Shown here one piece after another: positions 44,701 to 56,049 of a DNA stretch of 64,000 nt. The translations under genes were made by a program, and so were the position numbers. Origin of the DNA: Hypericum androsaemum (lineage: Eukaryota; Streptophyta; Magnoliopsida; Malpighiales; Hypericaceae); contig OZ023186.1 in NCBI GenBank assembly GCA_963995505.1, positions 2,790,001-2,854,000 on the forward strand, given 5' to 3'. The notes beneath the pieces are model-generated. The model saw only the letters and a program-made list of their open reading frames with translations. It had not been told where the DNA came from and did not search any database. How positions within the stretch are numbered: the first letter of the stretch is position 1; every line of letters starts with the position of its first letter.

Positions 44701-45635
44701 GCCATCCGGAGATGGGTCCTATGTGAACCATGACGAGCTCGAATTTGTGCTTCTCATGTACCACAAATTGGTCACCTTGTATCCAGAGCTTCGATCAAGT
44801 TCACAGTTTGCAATTATATCTCCTTATAGATACTAAGTCAAACGTTTCCAAGAGCGGTTTACGGAAACTTTTGGTCAAGATTCGCAAAATTTTATAGATA
44901 TCCAGACCGTTGATGGTTTCCAGGTATGCGCATACGCTTCCTCATCGTGTTGCATCATTCTCAGTGTTTATTTTGTATTTCATTGGAAAGGATTTGGAAA
45001 TCCGAGATAATTGGCCATTGATGGGATGCCCTCTTGCTTGCCAGGGTCGGGAAAAGGATGTTGCAATATTCTCTTGCGTGAGGGCGAGTAAAGATAAAGG
45101 TATCGGATTCCTTTCGGACGCTAGAAGAATGAATGTCGGAATTACCCCGAGCAAAATCTACTGTCCTGGTTGGTACCATGTTGATCACACATTCTCATAC
45201 ACTTGACTTCAAAATTACTTCGTCCAGAGGCATCTCTTGGTCGGCTTTCTCATCGCTCTGATCTGGTTTAACCATCCAGGTTGTCAGGTCGGCTGCAATA
45301 TTGAGAAGGGATGAGCATTGGAGCAATCTTGTTGAAAGTGCAGAGAAGAGAAATCCTGTTATCAAGGTCTATCTTCTGCACAACGCTGTGTTTCATCTAG
45401 AGTTGACGAAGTTCCGCATTCGTGTTTCTGATGATTGAATTGTCTTATTGCGCAGGTGTCGAAGCCTTATGCGGATTTCTTCAGTGATAAAAATTTAGAG
45501 TCAATGATGCCAGTCGAGGATGAGCCACTGGCAGAGGCAGCTGAACCTGATGACACAGAGCACCCAGGGGATGATCATGTCGAAGACGATGAAGCATTTG
45601 ATGAAGACAATGATGCAATGGACGATGGTGAATAA
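38769..45635 (+). pseudogene. SEN1/MAGATAMA3-like superfamily 1 RNA helicase, decayed
   Basis: Exons align throughout with Arabidopsis MAA3 (SEN1-like), including GPPGTGKT (exon at 41594), CAPSNSALDE, VVIIDEAAQA (43507-43596), VGDPVQLPAT (44008-44066), TQYRMHPE and [11 protein letters not shown]. Exons seen: 38769-38873, 38982 onward, 39526-39738 (GC donor), 40599-40790, 41106-41141, 41594-41679, 41819-41869, 42307-42418, 42481-42586, 42748-42845, 43327-43431, 43507-43596, 43840-43893, 44008-44066, 44177-44261, 44559-44921, about 45045-45180, 45281-45366, 45456-45635. Lesions: TAG at 39099-39101, a frame change near 39325, tgcac instead of an AG acceptor before 41106, about 4 bases lost near 44583, TAA at 44834-44836, one extra C at 45145-45148. 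The family acts on RNA/DNA hybrids and in transcription termination. It retains every intron, so it is not a retrocopy. Confidence 0.87.
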
Positions 45636-45854
45636 ATTCGCAACTCTTCATTTTTTAGACAAGGATGACTTTCCACCACACTTGCTCTACTAGCAGTGGT
45701 GTAATATCAACGCTATTTTGTTATCGTGTTATGACACGGAGGTAGTGCGAGCAATAATAGACAACGTGATCAATACAAATTTTACTATTTGAACAAAGAG
45801 AACGAAACAAGTTGTGGGGATCAAAGCCAACATGGATAAATATTGCTTTCTTCC

Positions 45855-46434
45855 TCCGCTACTGAGTTACTCTCCATTGAGAGGGCTATGGACCTCTTTT
45901 TTGCGAGGGGGTTTTCCCTTGCGGACCCTATTGGGAACACGTCCAAGGGTACTGGAAAGCCAGCCTCGAAAAACCCGACAAGGTTTTCTTCCTCATGTCG
46001 GTTTAGTGCGTGTACGAGATAATTTCCATAAAAAAAATACAAAATATAAAAATTTCTGACTACGTTGACTCAGATACGAGGACCTGAAGGCAGATACCGC
46101 ACTTCACGTGAAGCAGCTGGCGAGCTTCATCGGCCGGCCGTTCAGCCTGAAGGAGGAGAGCCAAGAATTGGTCCAGAAGATGGTCGACTTATGCAATTTC
46201 GAGACGATGAGCCAGTTGGACGTGAGTAGAAACGGGACGTCGTCTCGGTTTAACCCGATGTTTCGAATTACCAACGATGCGTTTTACAAGAAGGGAGAAG
46301 TTGGGGATTGGAAGAGCTATTTGACACCTAAGATGGGACTCCACCTGGATCAGGTTGTGGGGAGCAAGCTCAAAGGCTCCGGGTTGAGCATTGCAGCTTC
46401 TTATCGGGACGATAGTGACATTAGGCGGAATTGA
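45855..46434 (+). pseudogene. Cytosolic sulfotransferase, C-terminal fragment
   Basis: Readable pieces are [16 protein letters not shown] (45862-45909), then after a one-base frame change in a T-run [20 protein letters not shown] (to about 45990), and from 46073 YEDLKADTALHVKQL, FNPMF, KKGEVGDWKSYLTPKM and KGSGLS, ending at the TGA at 46432-46434. These match the C-terminal half of plant sulfotransferases (PAPS-dependent sulfation of flavonoids, brassinosteroids or glucosinolates). The N-terminal P-loop half (PKSGTTW) is absent. The 70 bp between the last two pieces could be an intron (AT|gtcggt .. tcag|A) or an insertion. The ATG at 46108 is internal to the domain. Confidence 0.83.
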
Positions 46435-46439
46435 AATTT

Positions 46440-46795
46440 ATACCAGGGTAATGAGCCTACTTCTTTCGTGTTTAAAAATTGTTGAATTCTATTTAAAACT
46501 TGTATATTAAAATACGTAGTTTTTGTGTGTATATCAAATCACCCCTTCCGGGTTCGAGCCATCAATGAGACACCCTTTTGGAAAAAATCCAATTCTAACC
46601 TTGTTTCATGACCTTCTGACCAAGGGATAATTTCGGGTAGACAATTTCTATTGCGAGTAGTCCTCACAAAAGGTAACATAGGCGTGCAAAAATTTCCTCA
46701 GGAGATCGGCCATTGTGCTTGAACGTGATTGGAGACCACCTAAAAAATCCTCCTAAAAATGTAATTTCCATAACCGAACGACAGGTCACCCCAAG
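46440..46795. other. Intergenic, nothing recognised
   Basis: A/T-rich 3' flank of the sulfotransferase fragment, up to the 19-bp repeat and the duplicated segment. Confidence 0.4.
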
Positions 46796-47100
46796 GGGTG
46801 GCTTATAAACTGGTGCAGTCAAACGAAACCGCATGATATTTAATAAATGTTACATAGTTGTCAACGAAGAACAATAAAGACCATGGTCCAATGACTCGTA
46901 TTCCATTTCATCTTCTTCCTTGTTCTGGATATAGTACAACTAGAATAATGAGCACCCAATTCCAATAATTGTAGATCTCAAAAGTTGTGGCCAGATGGGG
47001 AACTGGATTTTAGAAGAGCGGGTGGGTCATCTCAGGTCTTTACATCGACGACCATCTAGATCCTCGGTGAAGATATTAGTCAATCAATTAATTCTTGGTA
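46796..47100. repeat. Duplicated segment, copy 2 (without MITE)
   Basis: Paralogue of 21327-21560 plus 22704-22765. Here the two parts are joined with only a few bases between (gggtcatctcaggtcttt), so this copy represents the state without the 21571 MITE and neighbouring sequence. Divergence from copy 1 is modest. Confidence 0.85.
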
Positions 47101-47585
47101 GAAAGAAAAGTGTCATTTATAGAGAGGAGGATTCCATTAAGAAGCGGACACATGGTTGACTCTTGCTAAACACTCAAAATAATGTGCATGTTAAGGGACG
47201 CATTGCATCTCCAACGACCATCTTGTCTCGTTGAAGACATTCAAACAAGAATCTTCGGACGTTCACACAGCTAACCTAAATGATTGATTCCCGAAACTAC
47301 TCGATATCATAACACTCACCATGTGCGAAGCCGCAAAGGTAAGACGGATAAATTTCAAAGACTAAAGCTCAAACCTGATTTAGGAACAAAGCCATAAGAA
47401 GAAGATAAACAAAAGCTCTAGTGAAATCCTCGAGATTCGAGTTAAGGTAAACCGACTTATTTGGTGTTCAACATATAATGGTTAATCTTCACTCCGAGGA
47501 TATGTGAGTTTTGCCTCTAGTAGTACTGGGAAAATTAAATGGATCAAATCAGGCTGATGGCCGGATTTCCAATAGCTTGCAAGCC
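47101..47585. other. Intergenic / 3' flank of TPI
   Basis: No reading frame with family motifs. It includes the likely 3' UTR of the TPI gene near 47585. Confidence 0.4.
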
Positions 47586-50344
<2,759 letters not shown>

Positions 50345-50476
50345 GGTTAGTTAGCTTGATGTCTTCGGAGATATCGAAGCGAGAGGGCCGCTGGTTGAAG
50401 ATGAGATGAGCTTTCGATTTGAGGCTTCTCGATAACTTCGATTTTTTTATGTATAAAGGTTTATTTTATGGTTTAT

Positions 50477-50484
50477 ATTTATAG
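50477..50484 (-). promoter_or_regulatory. TPI TATA box
   Basis: TATAAATA on the minus strand about 135 bp upstream of the TPI ATG, implying a 5' UTR of roughly 100 nt. Confidence 0.55.
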
Positions 50485-50754
50485 CGAGGAGTGGTAACGA
50501 GTGGTGCCCAAGTTTTCCCGTTTGGACGATCATGCCCCTCCGAGACTTCTCGCCCACGGATATGCCTTTTGTGTCCTAGATTGCCCATATACCCGTCGTG
50601 ATCTTGTTTAATAAAAAGTTTCCAGTTCGAAATTTACAATTACGTGTAGTTCAATTTATATCTGTTAGTCGAATCGATATGCACGTATAGATAGTTTGCA
50701 TCGAAATAATTGAACATGAGTTGTGCTCTATATGCTCCGTTCACAATATTGAAA

Positions 50755-51110
50755 TCATGGTTTTAAAAACGAGCAGAGGTTAATCCAGAGTTTTTCTAAT
50801 TCTCTGAGTCATCGGTCCTATCAATAGGCCGCCAATTAGACCAGAAAACTTTTTTAATAAAAAATTATATTATTTATTATATTTAGTATTAAAATAGTAT
50901 ATAGTTATAAATATTATCTAATTTTATTACAAAAATTATAACATACAACTATCAAATCATAATTTATTTAATTTAATAAAATAATACAAATGTATTTTTT
51001 TTAAACATATTTTGGCTGAGTGACCCAATCCAACCAAATTTAAGTTGATAAATGTCCAAAAGTTGGCCCAAATCAGACCAGTCCGACCACATTTTTTTTA
51101 AAACCATTGT
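50755..51110. mobile_element. Small element with inverted ends (possible hAT-type MITE)
   Basis: It begins atggttttaaaaa (50758) and ends ttttttaaaaccattg (51095-51110). Flanking ttgaaatc and ttgaaacc could be an 8-bp TSD with one change. The interior is A/T-rich with accagtccgacc words also seen at 29560-29800 and 38270-38560. No coding capacity. Confidence 0.4.
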
Positions 51111-51444
51111 TGAAACCTAACACGATTTTACCACGGATATTTGATAATAATAGGTTCATTCACAAATTGGCATAAATACTTGGTTCCGAAACCAGTGCAT
51201 CAACAAGACATGTGAAACAAACCCTTACAGGGAAACGAATTTCGGGTCAGTAAGACTAAGGCGTTTGGAATACGAATCCGGAAGAAAGACCTATGCTCCG
51301 CCATGGCGCTCAAGTTAGGCACCTGCACTAAGTAAATAAACTCCGAAAAAGAGAGAGGCACCTCAGCTTCAAGTCCATATCGAACTGAGCTTCCCTGTCC
51401 CTACTGTGTGTGTTTTCCACACTCGTCAAAACGCTATGCCAGTG
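51111..51444. other. Intergenic, nothing recognised
   Basis: A/T-rich, including the likely 3' UTR of the MBD gene at its right edge. Confidence 0.35.
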
Positions 51445-52932
51445 CTACTCTCTATCGATTATGGTTGCATAATCGAATGCGAATTTCCAGCGCGCTTTTT
51501 CGTTCTCATCCACCTTTACACTTCCCAAGTACGGAGTCCAGCTATCTTCATCAGCATCTGTGAGAACCCATTCAACGGAATCGGGTACATTGTTGAGATC
51601 GAACGTCGGAGTGGCTCGCTCTGCCTCCTTTTCGGAGTTGTTCTTTTTTGTGTTGCTCTCAGAGTTTTCGGTCGCCTGCACATTCAGGATAACACGGTGT
51701 TCAGTGAAGAGGAAAACAACGTCTAAGGTAAGCATAAGGTAGGTCTCTCACTTTAGCACCGAAACTGCTAGAAGCTTCCCCCGATGTTTTTTGTTTCCTT
51801 ATTGAGCCTGTCGCCAGATATGTCAGAACCTCGTTCTTGGACCTGAATTTGTGACCCGAGGCAGGATCGACGTAGTACTGCACAAGACAGAGCCACTGTG
51901 TTATAAAACCTCAACAAAGACAGAAGTTTACACATTAGTTTCGAAAACAAAACCTATACTGTAATATAACAGAGTGCTCTGTTGTTATAATATGTAAGCC
52001 ATGCAACCTACTGCCTCTTAGATTTTAAATTACAAATTTAACATTTTCCACTTATAAGCAACTCTACTCGGTCCATCATGACATCATTACAACTCTTAAC
52101 TCATTCTATCAAGTAATCAACTAAACACCCCCCTACTCTAATCTTTCTCCTATCAATCAAACACCAAAGCCTTACTTTGGACGGCAAGTGATTATCTTTC
52201 GAGTTTTTTCTCTTAATCTCTATTTTATTTGCCGAAAAATATTTTACGCGGTTGAATGATCTTCAAAATATTTTTACGGGAAGTTATTTTCCACCCTAGT
52301 TACGCGGTTTATGGTAACAAACATAGCATTAATGTCTTTTTGAAATCGATCCTAAATGGATCGACCATCGCATGTGGATACGACAACGGATACTGGACAC
52401 AACGTACACCATAACTCAGGAATAACAAAAGGTGGTAAAGCACAAAAGTCAGTGTGGAGGAAAAATGATTGTATGATCGAGTTTAGTTTTCCTTAAACAA
52501 ACCGCGATCTGATGTCCTTTTCGATTTCGAGCGACATAATATTGCACAGAGTGACCCATCTCGCTGGTGGATATGACAGCAGATAGCAGACAAAGACGTA
52601 ACCCATAACAGATGAACAAAACCAGATAAAGCACGAAAGTTGGTTTGGAGGGAAAAACGGACCTTATCGACGTACCCAGCGGAGGCGCCGGTGGTCCTAA
52701 TCTTATCTTCGACGCGCCAGCCAGGGGGCAGCCACGTGAAGTCTTTGGACGACCTTCGCGCTCGCGAAGCCTTCTTCGGAGGGTCTGGCTCGTTGGCGGT
52801 CGGGGGGATGGAGGAGCCTCCTCGGAGCAAGGGATCCTGGCCGTCGATGGGGTTGGTCGGGTCGGGGTTTAGTGGGGTCGAGCCGCCCGAAGGATTCAAC
52901 GACATATGAGAGAAGGGAGTGGAAGCGTCCAT
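51445..52932 (-). CDS. Methyl-CpG-binding domain protein (MBD5/6-like)
   Basis: Three exons: 52932-52663, 51877-51752 and 51675-51445; 208 aa, all phase 0. The MBD spans the exon 1/2 junction: LPPGWRVEDKIRTTGASAGY followed by VDK, then YYVDPASGHKFRSKNEVLTY and LATG. Family role: nuclear recognition of methylated CpG and recruitment of silencing factors. The DNA-contact residues of the fold appear retained (Arg in GWR..., Tyr-Tyr, Arg-Ser-Lys). The C-terminus carries FDLNNVPDSVEWVLTDADED and WTPYLG, a tail also found in MBD5/6-type proteins. The N-terminus is Pro/Ser-rich and low in complexity. The start is the ATG at 52932; no other ATG lies just upstream in frame. Intron 1 holds a tandem duplication. 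The exact subclass is uncertain. Confidence 0.88.
52340..52672 (-). repeat. Tandem duplication in MBD intron 1 including the exon 1 donor region
   Basis: 52355-52460 and 52545-52672 align with many substitutions (atgtggatacgacaa / ggtggatatgacagc; taaagcacaaaagt / taaagcacgaaagt). The right copy contains the functional exon 1 donor; the left copy has lost it. Between them lies a stretch reading QYYVARNRKGHQIA on the minus strand, which loosely resembles the start of MBD exon 2. Confidence 0.6.
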
Positions 52933-52949
52933 TTCTAAGTCACCAACCA

Positions 52950-53295
52950 AGTGCGTTTTTGTTTGAGTTTCCGGAGAGGGGTCTTTGTCTTTTTGACTAA
53001 ATTCGTTCGCTATTTATATGCATGTAAAGATTTAGGGAATTTTTCTGAATGGGTGAAAATTTGATCGGATAATGCCGTGTGAAGGTAGAAAGTTTACGGG
53101 TCGTGAACTCATGTTCATATAGAAAATAATGATCTTTCAAAAATATAGAAAATAATGACAGTATTTGAAAAAATAAGCATCAATTAATTTTGTACCATTA
53201 ATCGCGAGAAACTAATATTATACGTGTTATACTGAATGATTGAATGTAGAGTGTTTATTGATGGCTTTTAAGTTCGTCGTCAAATCCCAGAGCTC
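52950..53295. other. MBD promoter side, nothing specific
   Basis: A/T-rich upstream region of the MBD gene up to the LINE fragment; no clear TATA or gene. Confidence 0.35.
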
Positions 53296-53299
53296 TAAA

Positions 53300-53890
53300 T
53301 TTTTTTTTGGTGGAAGTGGAGGGGCAAATGCCCTTTATATATTAAGAGTAATGGCCAAATACATCCTACGTAGTGCAAGGTCCCTCCTCGGCCTCTTGTG
53401 GGGTTGCGACCGCCGACCTCGTCAAAACTCTACTACGAGAAACCCGGTGAAAAAAAACTCGTGGTAGGAAAAGAGTACCTCGAGAGGGCGAGCCCTCCCT
53501 TGACGTTAATATCGCACAATTTGACCTTGCACCGTCATCTATTACAATGTTCCTAGGGAGAGCCCCATCCCCTACATCATGCAATAACAACTCAATAAGT
53601 TCAGGTAGGGCACAATTTGACCAGTTTCCCATGTTGTCCCTTATCACACCGCCCGCTGCAGCACTCCCTATGGCTCCTCGCATAGTCCCATCCGTATTGA
53701 CTTTGAACCATCCTCGCGGCGGGCGATCCCATCCAATTAAGACCTCTCCTCTTAAAGGGCTTATTTGCATCTCCCTCGCAACTGCTCCAGCTATATCAAT
53801 CTCCTTACTTCTACGTAACACAACCAAGTGGGAGTTGGTAGGTCTCTCCTCTCCATCCTTCCAAACATGAAATAGATATCGAATCAAAAT
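53300..53890 (-). mobile_element. LINE 3' end with RNase H fragment
   Basis: The minus-strand frame 53887-53366 contains IGWDRPPRGWFKVNTDGTMR and AAAGGVIRDNMGNW, the start of a plant LINE RNase H domain. An abrupt change then leads to a different segment (LPELIELLLHDVGDGALP), showing an internal deletion. A T9 run near 53300 marks the poly(A) end. It is heavily 5'-truncated and lacks RT. Confidence 0.75.
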
Positions 53891-54738
53891 TTCAAAAAGA
53901 TAATTGTCTTATAATTTTAAGAATGTTAACATTACTAATTAACTTGATAGCTAATAATTTGAAGAAAAATATATCCTGTAAAAAAACTATTAGATCTTCT
54001 ACCGCTTTAAGGTTGCGTTTATTTAGATAAACTCGTCAAGACGAAACAAGAATTTTTTTTAAAGACTATGTTTGGTATTAAAAAAATTGGAAATAATGAA
54101 AACATGCCTAAATTTTCTCCCACAAATTTTAATGGGCAAAAGAATTTTATCCTATATTTTATTACCATATTAATCTTACCATATTAATTATTATGTTCCC
54201 TTTTATAAGATATTCTTTCCCTTTTTATTATATCTCTTTCTATATTAGTATATTCAATTATTCATCAAATTTTATTTATTTTTATAAACAAATTTTGAAC
54301 GGATACACTAATATTACTAAAGTATAGACATAACAACACAAGATAATGTTATGTCCTATTCTCTAAATTAAATTCCCCACTTGTAGCCCATTGGTTCTTT
54401 CGGCCCATAACAACTCTCTTCGTAGGCCATCGGCTTATCGAAATTTGCATAATTCAGCCCTCAATCGATTTTTGAAGTGAAGTTTATCAAATAGTAATAT
54501 TTATAACTCAATTAATATGAAATTCTTTATTACAAGGTTACAATCGATACTCTCGTCAAAATTGCACCGTTGTATGTTCTAGTGATAAAAAATCGCCGCA
54601 GAGAAAGTCCTCAATCGATATTTTTGATCGTAGTTATGGTCATGGTTGGATTTATTTTTAAAGTACAATATAACATGTGTTTAAAAAAGAGCAAATCAAA
54701 ATTTTGTTTTTTTTACAACCACCAAAAAGAAAAAGAAA
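53891..54738. other. AT-rich intergenic region
   Basis: No gene or recognisable element; T- and A-rich low complexity. Confidence 0.4.
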
Positions 54739-55850
54739 AAGTAACTGCTGTCTATCATATTTGGCCCCAAACGTCTGCACTACCAGTAACTCCTAAAATC
54801 GTTGGTAAAAACTATAGGAAATTGGTGCGACTGTTAAATAATTAAATTCACATTTTTCATTTGGGTTATACTAATATAAAAGATTATTATTGATCGAATA
54901 GTCTCTGCAAGTTCTTATTGTAGTAACTCCAAAAAGACTAAAAACTAACCGGCACTTAGATTAACTGATAAGAGAGTTATTTTAGTTTAATCAGATCTCG
55001 AGTTCGAGTCATTGGGTACACATGAGTGTTAAATATTTATTGAAAAAGGCTTGCAACTTTTTAAAAATTATATCCGGCTCGAAATTAATTTAGTCGGTCC
55101 AATAAAGATGATAACAATGGGTTAAACCAAAGAAGGAATTTTTTTTGAAATGGGCAAAAAAATATTTTTTTTAAATAGGCAAAAAATTATACATATTCTC
55201 TAAATAACTTAAAAGATGATAACATGACGCCTCGAGTGGAATCGCTGCGACTGTCCATTTATGTCGGGAGAAGAGGGAAAAACTAAAAAAAAAGTATACA
55301 AAGGAGGCGCCCTAATAGACAATATTGACGATGATAATCACTTGCTTGCTTAAAGTCACAGCAATTTAACTTCTAAGTAAAGAAAATGATAATCTAAGTA
55401 ATTATCGTCAATATCATCTAAGTGATTTTTTTGTATACATTTTTTTTTTCAGTTTTTTCTTCTTCTCCCGACATGAATGGACAGTCGCAACGTTTCTACT
55501 CGAGGCGTCATGTTGTCAGGGCGCCTTCTTCGATTTTTTAACCTATTTAAAAAATATTTATAACTTTTTATCTATTTAAAAAATATATGTATATTTTTTG
55601 CTAATTTCAGAAAAATTAAAAAGTAACTACTGTCTATCATCTTTGGCCCCAAACGTCTACACTCCCAGTAACTCCTAAAATCGTTGGTAAAAACTGTCGG
55701 AAATTGGTGCGAGTGTTAAATAATTAAATTCACATTTTTTATGACAACTTAAATTAAATTCACATTTTTATTGGGGTTATACTAATATAAAAGATTATTA
55801 TTGATCGAATAGTCTATATGTAAGTTCTTATTGTCCTAACTTCAAAAAGA
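54739..55850. repeat. About 200-bp direct repeats flanking a hairpin element
   Basis: 54739-54945 and 55621-55850 are direct repeats (for example cctaaaatcgttggtaaaaa in both). The right copy has an extra short internal duplication (ttaaattcacattttt twice). The DNA between contains an inverted-repeat element at about 55140-55610. Confidence 0.82.
55140..55610. mobile_element. Hairpin element (foldback/MITE-like)
   Basis: catgacgcctcgagtggaat with gaccatttatgtcgggag-type sequence at 55225-55290 is inverted at 55450-55512 (ctcccgacatgaatgga, actcgaggcgtcatg). Outer parts (ggcaaaaaa / ttttttgc) extend the symmetry. There is no coding capacity and the TSD was not determined. Confidence 0.65.
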
Positions 55851-55903
55851 CTTCACGTAAAAACCAAGATCTAGTTACTTCACGTAAAAACCAAGATCTA
55901 GTG
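55850..55903. repeat. 27-bp tandem duplication
   Basis: acttcacgtaaaaaccaaga plus tctagtt/g occurs twice head to tail, about 150 bp upstream of the glucanase ATG. Confidence 0.9.
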
Positions 55904-56049
55904 CAACTAAGTGTTCGAATCCTTGAATACGCAGCAAAATTTTATCCAAAATTGGATTAGTAAACTATTATCGGATTATTAAAAAAAATCTCACATAAAA
56001 AGCGTTAAAACACAAAAACACACCCACTCTTTTCACCGGCTTCCAAAAG

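Larger units (their letters stand above)
38594..46789. repeat. 19-bp direct repeat flanking the helicase-sulfotransferase block
   Basis: TAACCGAACGACAGGTCAC occurs at 38594-38612 and 46771-46789, just outside the helicase and sulfotransferase pseudogenes and just before duplicated segment copy 2 (46796). The length makes chance unlikely. It may be filler DNA or a duplication scar. Confidence 0.6.

Noticed and set aside
46108..46434. Treating the ATG at 46108 as the start of a short functional gene
   Set aside because: The ATG-like start lies inside the sulfotransferase domain; homologous sequence continues upstream and the cofactor-binding half is missing.
55905..55935. tRNA-like gttcgaatcc motif
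   Set aside because: Only the T-arm-like word is present; no acceptor stem or anticodon arm could be folded around it. No tRNA or rRNA gene was found in the window.
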